Shown here one piece after another: positions 53,201 to 64,000 of a DNA stretch of 64,000 bases. The position numbers and the translations under genes are program-made. The notes below the pieces were generated by a model. The model had not been told where the DNA came from, searched no databases, and saw only the letters and a list, made by a program, of their open reading frames with translations. Source of the DNA: Litomosoides sigmodontis (lineage: Eukaryota > Nematoda > Chromadorea > Rhabditida > Onchocercidae); the NCBI GenBank assembly GCA_963070105.1, contig OY718808.1, forward strand, positions 2,468,238 through 2,532,237, written 5' to 3'. The first letter of the stretch is position 1, and each line of letters begins with the position of its first letter.

Positions 53201-53634
53201 TAAGGGCGAAACGGCTAGACGAGCTTCGATAGACAATTTGAAATTATTGTAAAAAGCATTCTATGTTAGAAATTCGTTTCAGAAAACTTGAAATGTTCAT
53301 TTCCAATTCTCTCGAAATTCCCTACACTTTTTTAAACTGAATGCAAATTTCAACCTCTGAGGATTTTGCGAAGCACTGTGCATATTAACATTTTGTGATG
53401 GTGAAAATAAAATGTGAAAAAATTGTTGTTTTTAAAAAGAATAATTATTATTTCAAAAAGAAAAAATAATTATTACTTTAAAAAAAAGAATTATTATTTT
53501 TATTAGAATAAAAACGAAAAAGTTTTGCCTCAAAGGATAGAGGAATTGGAAGAAATTAATTGAGAAAGTTTCATAGCAACGGTTATTCAAAAACTGTTTG
53601 AACAAAGAAAACATGAAAAAGGTCACATGCAGAG

Positions 53635-53872
53635 ATGAGGAAATGTCCGAATTGTACGAAACCCCGACTCGGAATACATCAATGGAATCAGTCAGCATTT
53701 AAGGCACCACGTGACGCTGTGAATCGTTGTGGCGAAGACCAGGAAGTAACAGATAGCGTATCAGTGAGTGATATCACACCTTTTACGAAGATATTTAGCA
53801 AAGGAAAAAAGATCAACAAATATTTAGAAACGATTATCGATTATTTATTCAAAAGCTCTAGCATGCCGCAGT
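53635..53872 (+). pseudogene. Possible orphan Moulting-cycle-like exon
   Basis: A 79-codon open frame on the strand opposite to the four genes. Its second half, PRDAVNR followed about 15 residues later by DITPFTKIFSKGKK, resembles exon 4 of the MLT-10-like copies (RRDVINR followed by HLTPFGILGKYL) in residue pattern and spacing, and a Trp lies at a similar distance before. It ends at CA|GTAAGC, a donor in the same phase (two bases) as exon 4. An acceptor with an open stretch follows at 54141. No other exons of such a gene were found, so it looks like a relic; chance resemblance is possible. Confidence 0.35.
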
Positions 53873-54986
53873 AAGCTCATTACGGTACACTCGTTACGGT
53901 ACACTCGCATACGGTAGCTCACATACGGCAGAATTGGAATAGCCGTACTGTTCTGCATTTATTGTTTCTTATTATTGCAATCGGCTTTACACTATCAAAA
54001 AAATTAATGCATTAATTTCGTGCGTAGTGATAATCACGTTGAAGTATTTCAGCTCATCAGATGAGTTCAAAAATTCTGATAACTCTGAACTATCTGAATT
54101 TTTCATAACTCTAATTCCAATCATATTTGTTTAAATTTAGAGATTTAAGGTGTCGAACACAGGTTATTTCGAAGCCATATGTCAGCCGTTTTGTTTCCTA
54201 TCACTCACAACTGGAAATGTAATTAATCGCTTTTCCGAATCTTCCAAACGATCCTCCAAAAAAAAAAACTTCAAAACTGATCTTCCAAACCTTCCCCCTC
54301 TCAATTTAAACTATTCCGTTCATTCTGAATCTAATGCAAACAAGATACTGTGTAAAATATGCTACAGTTTAACCTCGAAAGTGCTCACAGTAATTGACTG
54401 TTGCAAACACATTTCCTTAGGGTTCATTTCAAAGATTTTCCAACTTTGCTCGATAATGTGGAATGATTGTGTGCAAAGAATGATTATCATACTGTACACT
54501 TTCACCACTTCAATTATTCAGTTCCACTAATCTGAATAACATTGGCTTATCTAAAATTGAGCGAAATGAAGAAGCGAAAGTGAAAATTTTAGTCGTATTT
54601 TTGAAAGTGTATCTGCAATGCTAAGCAAGCAATAGCAGTTTATTGCATGAAATTTGGGAAAAGTTGAAAGTGCAAACAAGGTAAACCGAACTCTGTTAAT
54701 TTCGAGATTGACCTCCGTTTTGCACTTTTTAACAAAATTCAATTCTGCCACCTGTAACACTGAAGAAATATAAATATTGCCTTCATCGATACATCATGTC
54801 AGCTGACCGATAGTTTATCGTTTAAATTATTTCAATTACATCAATAAGAGAAAAACACGCGACAATAGTATTGTAAAGAAAAAAACAGCCAACAACTTCG
54901 GAATCGGCAATCCTTTTAAATTTAAAACATTGCGCTAAAAAAACAACCGAAAGTCCGAAGTTACATCAAAAATACGTGACGTGCGG

Positions 54987-57900
54987 CTAGCTTCCTATGC
55001 TAGGTGAAAAGAGCACCGTAGCACCTGTATCGGATGAATTGAAGGCTGGTGAGAAAGCGTTCGGTGAAAAGACTGAAAGAGAGATGTAAGATGGCGAAAA
55101 AAACGCCGGCGACAGCACAAATGGACTTGCGATTGAAGCGCCAAATGCGGACGGTGAAAAGATGGAAGGATTGAGCGCAAATGGGCTTAAAATAGAGGCC
55201 GAAAGTACAGATGGCGATAAAATATCTGGTGACAAAGCGCTCGGTGATAAGACCGACGTTGAAAGTGCACCGGGACTTAGGATTCCGGGACTAAGGGCGA
55301 AGGGCGAAAGGATAAGAACGCTAAGCGCTGATGGTGACAGGACAGATGGACTCAGCGCACTTGGAGACAGAAGCGTGGCGAGAAACGCTCCTGGACTCAA
55401 CACGGAAACACCGAAGACGGACGGTGACAGAAGTGATAGTGAAAATGCCGCAGGTGATAAGATTGACGGTGCGCCACCTGGACTAAGAATTTCAGTAGTG
55501 AAAGCCGAAGGCGCAAGCACGTTTTGACGTTTCCGGCGTATATTCAATGAAGAATGTATCTTAGCCATATCACGTATGTTGCTGAGGAGATGACGGTGCA
55601 TATCATCTTCACTTAATGACAGGAAAAACTTCAACGCTTTGCTGTTGTTCATGGGTGACTGTGGACCGTAGAACATAATCAGTTGCTTTGGGGTCAACAT
55701 CGAGAAACCGGTTCTGTTGAAGTCCATCAACTGTAGCATTTTCCATTAATGAACGGAATAACCGGATGATTTGTTCGGAGCAAGAATGCTAGCAGTTTTT
55801 TGCGCAAATGCAACACATTCCGTTTCCGGAAGAGTCGAAGGTGCGCCTAAATATTGGAAAGGCTATGTCAAAATAACACCTTAATTACAGTGATGAGGAA
55901 GATAATTCAACCTGCTTTGGAGTAAGTGAATATGTAAGGTTCTCAAACACTTCCATTTTCCTGGCCAATTCCGGATCAATTTCAGTGACGTTTTCTTTGG
56001 TAAAATACATGGGTTGTCCGTCAATTCCACGTGGCATTGACTTATAACCAGGCGGTAACCAATCGTTTCCCTGCTTTTCCTGAATCCTTCACTCTTCCTG
56101 AACTCCTCCTGAATTGGAGAGAACAATAGACATTAAAATGCACTTCAAACCTTTAATTTCTCTACTGCGTCAGTTGTGCCGGAAGCTTCCATAATGAAGT
56201 TCAACCACTCATCGTAGTCTCTGTTACCAACAATTTTCAACAATTCCGGAATACTGGTGAGTGCTTCTATGCCTTTGCCTTCATCATGCATACTGAACAG
56301 CGAGGGAGATAAGATGCTAATCTGCAACAAAGGCTTCTTCAATTTCTTCAAATAGCGCAGAAGACTAATCGAAAGAAGCCTCAAACGGTCAAGTGCAAGT
56401 TCAGTCAGCTGACCTGATCCTTAACATTATTAGGCACAACTGATAATAGTCGTGGCGAAGCAAATCGGAACGTTTTATTCTCCAATTCGGTACCATTAGC
56501 GCCCCCAAGGACCATTGCTAGCTTAATCGCTCGTTGAAACAGTCGAATAATTTCTAAAGTCTTCTTTGCTTTTGCATTATTTTTGTCCAAACCTTGCAGG
56601 ACGTGATCCGGTATGTGCAATTCCTTTGCCAAACGTTTCTCGTCCTTAAAGAAAACGGATTCGGTCCATCTGCCAGGATTATCCAACTTCCGAAAGCTCC
56701 TTCAAGAGGCACTTACCGGTGTTAGCTTCACGTGCTCGTCGAACGAAAATCGTTGTTTAAACTTTTCCGCAAACTCATTTTCCTCCTTTACGCGCTGCTT
56801 CATACTTTTGATGTCGTACATCAGTTTTTTCCATCTAAATATTATACTTTTTTTAAAATTACACTAAAATCTGTTGCTGCCACCACTTGAATCATTACGT
56901 TTCAAATCTCAATTTACGGTCAGCGCTCCTTTGTTTTAAGAAAATTAAGCTCAAAACTAACGACGAATTCGGCTCCTTCTTCTTGATGACTCTCGTCATT
57001 TTCGACAAGTATTTGCCGAGAATCCCGAAAGGCGTTAAGTGTTCGTATTGCGTGTGCAACTTATAGTTGTGCCGATTGATTACGTCTCGTCGCGTGCGGA
57101 ATTCCACCTTTTCCCCTTGTTCAATCCATTCCGCGTCAGTTTCACGTGAGTCAGATTGTATTATGCCATCGACTTCGCTGCCTCTTCTTCCGTCCAACAG
57201 TTTTTGAAGCTTTTGCAATTGAGAGACTGCATGATGAGGTGATGTAAGTGAAATTAAATTCTCCAATGAAATAAAATTAAGTAATTAATTACAACTACAG
57301 TGTTTCAAATGACATTTCATCTTGGGATCTGACGCACTAGAGTTTGTAGTGAGGCGCAAAAGTCGTAAAGTGCAAAAAGAGTGCCCACTTCCTGTAGGAT
57401 CCATCTTTCTCGGCTTTGCATCGATAGCTCTAACCAAGCAGTTTGCTTGCTCATAAATATCCTCAGCTGCTTTCGAACACTTTTGCAGTCTATTCCGTTC
57501 ATACTCGTTCAGTTCGTTTAAACTGAAATTAAAATCACACCACCGACTGACGACACTCATTGAAAGGATTTCACTACGCTTTCCCAATGTGCTAAATTTG
57601 GAAAATTCGTTTAAAAAATGCAATGCATATTGGTCTTCTTTTGATACGTCTGTCAGCAAGGCGCAATTCATTTTGAAAGCGTGTGCTACGTGTCTGTCTG
57701 CGTGTGCCGCATATTACTGGGTTTCCTGGCGCACACGTGATAGGAAGGGACTGACTGTTTGGTGGCGATACAAGCCATGATGCTGCTAATTCCTTGATTA
57801 ATCCATCGTTCGATCAGCTGAATGCCGGCTTCCTTTGATATTGGTATGTTTAACTTTTTGCCGTCGTAATATTGCGCACCGGGCATTGTTTCTCGCGTGT

Positions 57901-58092
57901 ACTGGATGGAACTTGAAACGTAGCGGAAGGTAGTGCCTGAGCAGGTGAAGGTGAGTGGAGCAAGTGAACGTGAAATTGTCATGACAGTAACTATTCCCAC
58001 AGAGTAAGTGTTGAAATTGTTAGCGTAAAGTTTAACTTACAAGCCATCCATATCGCAACCAATTTTGCCGTTTGTTCCTTGTTATATCTCAT
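54987..58092 (-). CDS. mlt-10-like: MLT-10-like moulting-cycle protein, copy D
   Basis: Nine exons, 759 residues, uninterrupted: 58041-58092, 57690-57990, 57293-57522, 56962-57226, 56717-56834, 56414-56644, 56151-56321, 55912-56079 and 54987-55730. Signal peptide over exons 1-2; Moulting-cycle core about residues 190-580 with FASPRLLSVVPN, ILSPSLFSMHDEGKG and FYGPQSPMNN; then the Leu-Ser-Pro pentapeptide tail. The tail is more diverged from B and C than they are from each other (for example SAFGASIASPFVLSPAFF), while exons 1-8 are very close to C. Minimal intron 6 (92 bases). Likely the regular donor of sequence to copy C's 5' half, or the reverse. Confidence 0.85.
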
Positions 58093-58473
58093 TAGGTAAC
58101 AGTTTGAGAACTGCCAGGCAATGTGCTGAAAAATCAAACAACTTGCACGCTATTTAGCGTACGCTGTGAAATGCGCAGTTCAGAAGTAGTTTGTTTGAAT
58201 CGCTTCAATGGGGACCTCCTACGTGGGAGTACTTACGTGCCTTGCGTCTTATTAGAGAAATGAATGGGAAGATAGGTAGGTGGATTGAGTATTTGAAAAA
58301 GGAGGAAGCATTTGAGGAACTGTGATAAGGAAATGGTTTTATGCGTGTGCGAGAGGTGCACCACGTGATAAAGCAATCGCGTTCGTGGACTTGAGCAACC
58401 TAATCGTTCAAAGTCCGAATTGTGTTGCTAGGATTTCCCTTTAGCAAATAGCTACAGTCACCATAAATTAGTT
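58093..58473 (-). promoter_or_regulatory. 5' flank shared by copies C and D (D copy)
   Basis: Same 381-base block as 50923-51303, with only a handful of substitutions; similarity drops sharply beyond it. Confidence 0.5.
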
Positions 58474-59664
58474 CAACAATTGAATTGTTAAAGTGGTACA
58501 GTGTAGCAGTGCTATCCTTCTGGATTTTGAGCAATGAAGGTAATTCAAATTGTTTACCTACTGCGAATAAGAGTAAGTAATTTTTCTTCAGTTGTCGTAT
58601 GATTCTAGGAATGCTTAGGAGTTACTTTTATGACTTAAGTGCATTAGATCGTTTCACTTTAGTAGACTTTGTGGTGCTCATCCAGTCCAGGATGCTTTAA
58701 AATCCTCCTCGATTTTTTCAACTTTTTGTTAAATGTTCCTCACCAGGTACCGACTAAATGTTAAAAATAACACCTATCATACTTGTTCACTTCAAAAGGC
58801 TTATCAAAATTTGGGAAGCATTCGTTCGCCCAGGGGATGCGTTTTCGAGGTTGGTGTTGATGTGTTTTTCTTCTAAGAAGAAAAACTATATTCTAATCAG
58901 GTCAACGTTTTTTCTTAAATATATGACGTTGAACTCCCTTTTTTTTTTGCTCGAAAAATAGAACCTTTATTTGGAAGTATTAATAACAATGTTTAATAAT
59001 GCTCACCAAATCTCCTTTAGTAACATATCATTTTCACTGTCACTTAGTGTTACCGTTTAATGTACAATTGGGACAGGAAAAAAAGAAGGAAAAAAAAGGT
59101 GGCACTGCTTTGTTTCTGCAATTACAAAGCGAAAATGCATGGGGAAGAATTGGTTCAATAGTTTAATAATCTCAATCTGTTCTTCATTCATTTTTAGGTA
59201 ATTTTGCATCAAAATGCTGAAAGAAAACATTTGCACCAAAAAGCATCGACAACAATTTTTACAATTCTTCACGCTGTAACAACACGTAACGGAGCAGTCA
59301 CGCAACAGTTTGTTTGGCAAACACTTGTCTTGCTGTTTTAGCTGATTGATGTTCTTCAAATTCAATTCATGTGCTCTATTTTTTTAATATACAATTTGAA
59401 AAATTTCGGTGCTCATTTGGGTAAACATGATTGAGATATGATTGCTGTGAATGCCTTAGTGATAAATGTGTTCTTTTCACATCACTGTGATGTCAAAGTG
59501 GTGTTTAGCAGTGGAACAGTATCTATCATTTGAAATTGCATGGTTTCAAGTAGGAAAGTATGAATGCACTTACTGCACATTCCACATCCTATAATCGTAC
59601 TGGATCTTCGAACACCACTGATTATATATGCTTTAAATCAATAAGCATTTAATGCTTATTAGAT

Positions 59665-59800
59665 GCAAATGTGGAATTTGAAAGTTTAACTAAGAAGAAT
59701 TTAAATATTGTGAGGATTAGAATTAGATGGAATAAGGAGGGAGGAAGATATCTAGCAGGTGCTTAGCATCGAATACAATCATCACCGATATGTTTACAAT
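59665..59800. repeat. Left arm of a long inverted repeat
   Basis: Reverse-complementary to 60405-60546 over nearly the whole arm, with few mismatches and small gaps. The spacer is about 600 bases. Confidence 0.85.
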
Positions 59801-60404
59801 CTAATTCTCAGTTTTTAAATGGACGTGTTCTTTTCAGTGAGGACAAAATGAACCTCGTACTAAGGGAAGTACCATTCGAATCTCTTATACGCCATCTTGA
59901 GAAATTAGACGAACGAGTTATTTTGAATGTTTTGACGTTAATGAATTTTTTATATAGTGAAATATTATTTAAAATATTATTAGTGATTTCTATTTCATTC
60001 CATTCCGTCTTCTATCACTATTTTCATTTGTTGATGGATTACTGTAGTCGGCAACAGTAATGGTAATTGATAGAAATGATAATTCTTAAACTTTGAAAAA
60101 TTATCTTCCTTTCTCTTTTTTGTTTTTACGTGCTTTTAATCAATAAGCATTTAATTAGTGAAATATTATTTCTATTTCATTCCGTCTTCTATCGTCATTT
60201 TTATTTGTTGATGGATTACTGTAGTCAGCAACAGTAATTATTTTCCTTTCTCTTAGTTTTAATACGCACTATACTTGATTTGAAATTATTTCTTTTCATG
60301 CCATAATTACAAGTTCAGTCTGCTACTGGCAGCAAATTATTCTTTCAAAAATTGAAACTTGGTAACTCCAAAAAACCATTACAGTAAGTAATTCGTCACG
60401 AATG

Positions 60405-60546
60405 ATTGTAAACATATCGGTGATGATTGTATTCGATGCTAAATATCTGCTAGATATCTTCCTCCCTATTCCATCTAATTCTAATCCTCACAATATTTGA
60501 ATTCTTCTAGTTAAACTTTCAAATTCCCAAACATTTCCACATTTGC
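60405..60546. repeat. Right arm of a long inverted repeat
   Basis: Partner of 59665-59800. Between the arms a block of about 100 bases occurs twice in direct orientation (about 59955-60060 and 60155-60240, sharing CATTCCGTCTTCTATC and GATGGATTACTGTAGTC). Confidence 0.85.
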
Positions 60547-60639
60547 AACTATTTAAGCGTAAATTCAGTTTTTCACCAACCTCACCTTCCTGCTGCTAAT
60601 TCCCTCTGTAACAGTAAAATTTAATTCGACGAATTATCT

Positions 60640-60925
60640 TCCTCAAAATCTCCTCATCGTTAAACGCTCAAATTAAATCTGACAATTTGTAGTCAAAAAA
60701 AAAAATTATTGAAGTCCTTTATTGGCTGATGAGATCAAGTAAGCCCAACTAATTTGCCGTACATTCTCAACTAACTTTTTTACTACAACACAATTATTTT
60801 CACAGTTAATTAACAGTGCCTAATTAAACTGTTGAAGTACCAACTTTTTTTTTGCTCTTTGTGGATATTTTACGCGATTTAAATGATTTCTTTTCTTAAC
60901 TTTGAATCGATTTTTTTCATTACTC
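60640..60925. repeat. Distal 5' block shared by C and D (D copy)
   Basis: Related to 52930-53200; marks the far end of the C/D duplication unit. Confidence 0.75.
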
Positions 60926-61836
60926 TTTTTTCTAAGAGTGAAATGCAAAAGGAAAAGGAAAACAAGAAGAAGAAATTTATTGATGTTAAAATGATTTCAC
61001 AAGACGGAAAATCAAAATTTGATGAAAAAAATTCAATGCAACTGAATTCATTAATCAGTTTAAAACGCTATTTTGAAAATAAGAAATTCAATTTCACTCC
61101 GTCGTTCTGGTCAAAAAGAAAAGTGTAGTTATTTCAAACAAACACACTCCTTGCGCTAATTGCAATTCTCTCAAAATAGATGAGAAGCAAGGAAAGTGAT
61201 CGTTGCAATTTTGACGTCAAAAAAGGGTAACAGCCTAAAAAAAAAAGGAACTGCATTTCGTAAACACAATAAATCAACACATTATCACTATTATCGTCCA
61301 CCGTCACTTTGTATAATTTCCGTTTGTCGGAGGAATTTTCTGGATTTGCTGTGAGTTCGTTGTTTGCTATGATAACAGGACGGATTCACGCTGCCTGTTG
61401 CAGCTTGCCAGGAGCTTATCCGATTCCCTCCACCACCGAGTTGTGGTGTGGTAGAGGAGAAGAAGTACTGTATCCTTGCAAATACTGTTGATGAAGGATG
61501 TAGCTTATTATTGATGGATAGTTTATTAGCGGAATAATAGCCTGTAAAACATCACCAGAAGTTCACAAGTGGGTGACTGGTGGAAATTAACAATGTTAAA
61601 TATGAAGTGAAATCATCTCAGACATGTGAAATGAGCGAAATTATGGCTGGCAACAGCCGGATGGTCAAAGAGATATCTAACTTGTAAGTGATTTGTAATT
61701 AGCTGTGAGGTCACAGCTGGGGTGCTGCCGCCAGAGTAGTTCGAAGGTTGTCTGTTAATAATGTTTTTGAATTCTTGACACCGTTTTCATCGGTACAGGA
61801 GAAATATTATCAAAAAACTACTCCTTCCAGATGGAA

Positions 61837-61925
61837 TTTATAAATGTTAGCCAAAAATTTATAAATGTTCAATTTAAAATTTATAAATGTCTAAGCAAAA
61901 ATTTATAAATGGAATTTATAAGTGC
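61837..61925. repeat. Short tandem repeat AATTTATAAATG
   Basis: Four to five degenerate copies of a roughly 20-base unit with core AATTTATAAATG, followed by a second small repeat family with core TCTAATTAGTGGA (about 61970-62040). Confidence 0.8.
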
Positions 61926-62705
61926 TATTTTTTCACACAACTACCACAACACCACCATCACTTTACAAATATCTAATTGGTTGAAAATTATCTAATTAGT
62001 GGAAGATCATCAAATTAGTGGACCGATAATTTAATTAGCTTCCTATTCCATTTCAATCAAAAACAATTAATGAAAAAAATAACACATTAGAGGATGAAAT
62101 AGTGCGTAGAAATGAATTTGAGTAAAAAATTAATGTTTATTCGATCATATAAAAAGACTTGTGACTTGCGATGTATGTGCGGAGAGATGAGAGGTTAAAA
62201 GAGAATGAAGAGAGGTAAAAAAAAATTGAGAAACAGCACAATTAAAGGAAGGCTAGCTGTAAAGCAGTAAAAGAGAAGATGTACGGAAGTATGGCATATT
62301 TTAATGATAGACAGATTTGTATGTCTCATTCATTATTTAAAATGAATTTTTTAAATTAAATAAGTTTTTAGTTTAATTTAATTTAACTTATTTTAAAAAT
62401 AAAAAATTAAAAATATTCAAAAATAAGAATAAAAATAAATAAAAATTTTTTAAAATGAAAAAATAAAATTGTTTAAAATGGATTTGTTCAAAAATTATTT
62501 CAAATCTCAATGATGGTGTGAGTGGTAAAGTTGCAGAGTGCTGTTGAAACGATGGGCCGCATTTATTCTATGGTTTTTCTTTCTGCGTTTGTTACGGTTG
62601 TTTTTGTTTTCTTTTGACAAAGGAAGGAAGGTGTGTGGTATGTGAGGTTCATTGCAGGTTTCAACATTTAGGATATTTTAATTTGAAAGTCATTTGAGAA
62701 TTACG

Positions 62706-63777
62706 ATGTCCTCCGAGACACTGAGACTTCTACCGGTTAGAACCCATGGAATTGTTGAAAAGATCAGTGAATTGGGTCCAACGAAATTTATACAAATTTC
62801 ACAGCGTATACTAGAAAGAATACCGAAAATCACTGATATCGCAGATGTCTTAGATGCAAAGGAACGAGGAGAACTTTTCGAAAGTTTACAGGCTGATCCT
62901 GCATCAGAACTTGCTGTCTTCGTAAGTTCGTAGCTTTTTTTATTTGAAATTTTAATTTGTTGAAATTCATTTGTGTAAAAAGGCTTTTAACTCTTAGTGT
63001 CTTAAATTTTTACAAATTTAGTATGATGAAATCGTTTTGAAAACCCGTTTTTTGGAACTGTGGGTGCAGAGTGATGAACTTTCTTCCTAATATTTATAGC
63101 TTTTTCCTACTAATTAAAAATTTTTTCTCGTCGTATTTCTTGCATAACTGCGAAAGTTCTGTTTCAGAAAGTTTTAATCCCTCATTATTTTCATGCATTT
63201 AGCCTTTGAAAATTTCCCAGCTTTTAAAAATTTTCTCGTCATTAATGAGCCTTTGGAAGATTGTTAACTGTTCAGGATGTGACGCCCAGTTGTTCATGAG
63301 GGAGACAAATCTCTGCTATGCATAAAATGGCTTCATAAATTGTACTGAAAGAAGATAAGAGGGGAAAATGTATTTTAAAAAAACTGGTAATTCGTGCTTT
63401 TTCAGTTGACCATAGGCGAATTATGGAAAAACATTGCATATTACCAGCCTAAACTGCAGCCACTGCTTGAAAGTCTGAAGGAAGTAAGTTTATGGAATTT
63501 CGTGGTTATTATCCTTCTGCGCTACAATTTTAAATTTAATAGGAAATTATGCTTGTTTCATTTATGAGCTAAATGATATCAGATTTAACAGGTTTCGCTG
63601 ATCCTTACGGCAACTTCGATATTTTCAGACTGGATTTGATGCCGAGATGAGAAATGCAGTCGTAAAAGTTTGGTCGGAAAGCGGTTGGACTGTTTCAGAT
63701 CGGTTACGTAATACTTCGTTTTCTGGGCGTTCTCATGTTAGAGATATCGAATGGGCATTACGCATGAATGTCGCAAG
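62706..63777 (+). CDS. commd10: COMM domain-containing protein, COMMD10-like (5' part)
   Basis: Subunit-type protein of the Commander/CCC complex, which works in endosomal recycling (family knowledge). Three exons are inside the window (62706-62921, 63406-63483, 63629-63777), joining in frame to about 147 residues; the last ends in phase 2 at a GT donor, so the gene continues past 64000. The N-terminal helical domain fits COMMD10 in order and spacing: a GPTKFIQISQRILERI block, LTIGELWKNIAYYQPKLQPLL, then a conserved Trp (VVKVWSESG) and the start of the COMM domain with IEWALRMNVA. The rest of the COMM domain is not in the window. Start: the first ATG of the frame, just after an AG at 62671. 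Confidence 0.75.
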
Positions 63778-64000
63778 GTGGATAGTTTTTAGGACATTTA
63801 GATTTTTTTCTGGTTTATTGTATTAATTGTCTGAGCCCCGAAATACATGAAAGAGAATTTATTCTTGTTGGTTTAGGAGGTCATTTTCATGAAAGAATCA
63901 TTTGCGGTAGCGCACGGATGTATCTTTTTGAAATGAAACAAAATAATTATATTTTTTCTTAACTAGTACATAACGCTTCAAGGCACTGTAATTTTCTTTA
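63778..64000 (+). other. Intron of the COMMD10-like gene at the window edge
   Basis: Follows a donor-like AG|GTGGAT. No further exon is recognisable before the window ends. Confidence 0.5.

Larger units (their letters stand above)
51304..54986. other. Spacer between MLT-10-like copies C and D
   Basis: The left part is a diverged homologue of the D 5' flank, with matching blocks near 51490-51700 and 52930-53200. It holds a (CTTT)n run, a relic-like plus-strand exon at 53635-53872, and short tandem TTACGGTACACTCG repeats near 53880-53935. The rest is the D 3' flank. A 126-codon plus-strand ORF at 54150-54530 is low in complexity and was not accepted. Confidence 0.5.
58474..62705. other. Spacer between copy D and the COMMD10-like gene
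   Basis: The first part (to about 59600) is a diverged match to the C flank. An insertion of about 1 kb with long inverted repeats follows, then the distal shared block 60640-60925, then AT-rich sequence with tandem repeats at 61837-61925 and an A/T-rich stretch at 62335-62470. No gene was found. ORFs at 59848-60060 and 60883-61128 have no support. Confidence 0.5.

Noticed and set aside
54150..54530. Plus-strand 126-codon ORF
   Set aside because: No recognisable domain; rich in Ser, Ile and Phe as expected from AT-rich sequence; no supporting splice structure.
55741..55911. Open stretch between exons 8 and 9 of the copies (reads ...ILxPNKSSGYSVH) as an extra exon
   Set aside because: Its phase does not match the exon 8 donor and there is no room for an intron before exon 9. 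Joining exon 8 directly to TTG ATG GAC fits the family pattern.
57285..57671. Longer ORF extending copy D exon 3 upstream (and its match in C at 50090-50455)
   Set aside because: In A and B the same stretch is out of frame by one base. A TTTCAG acceptor and the matching phase-2 donor at the end of exon 2 place it in an intron.
62335..62470. A/T-rich stretch with inverted motifs considered as an origin or matrix-attachment region
   Set aside because: Only base composition supports it; no specific motif.
1..64000. Search for tRNA, rRNA, CRISPR and prokaryotic features
   Set aside because: No tRNA B-box-like sequence in a foldable context, no spaced repeat array, and the gene structure is eukaryotic throughout.

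Overview
The window is nuclear DNA from a nematode, most likely a parasitic spirurid or filarial worm. Five things point there: AT-rich sequence with long A/T tracts, compact genes cut by many introns, TTTCAG-type acceptors directly in front of start codons (the usual sign of spliced-leader addition), an actin-depolymerising factor closest to nematode UNC-60A, and a tandem family of nematode-specific MLT-10-like moulting proteins. The species assignment is inference. Every gene model below was spliced by hand, and each closes in frame across all of its exons except where stated.

Left part (about 0.6-17 kb): UVSSA (minus, 11 exons) is divergent from an ADF/cofilin gene (plus, 4 exons). Next come the chaperonin subunit CCT-7 (plus, 12 exons) and an unrecognised small basic protein gene (plus, 6 exons). 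These are housekeeping genes for transcription-coupled repair, actin dynamics and protein folding, and nothing suggests a shared pathway.

Middle part (17.4-33.4 kb): a full-length plasma-membrane Na+/Ca2+ exchanger (minus, 22 exons, 977 residues). It has both alpha repeats and two Calx-beta domains, one GC-AG intron and an intronic minisatellite. Behind it lies 5.8 kb in which I found no gene; it holds microsatellites and a G-quadruplex motif.

Right part (33.4-61 kb): four tandem copies (A-D, all minus, nine exons each, about 6-8 kb apart) of secreted MLT-10-like Moulting-cycle proteins. Each ends in a long tail of Leu-Ser-Pro pentapeptide repeats. B, C and D are open (759 residues each). 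A carries a 93-base net insertion with an in-frame stop. The copies are a patchwork: B and C share nearly identical tails, C and D share the upstream exons and a 381-bp 5' flank, and A and B share a different 5' flank. A lone Moulting-cycle-like exon on the plus strand between C and D looks like a relic of an older or inverted copy. Copy D's 5' flank holds an insertion of about 1 kb built on a long inverted repeat.

The right edge holds the first three exons of a COMMD10-like gene (plus), which runs out of the window.
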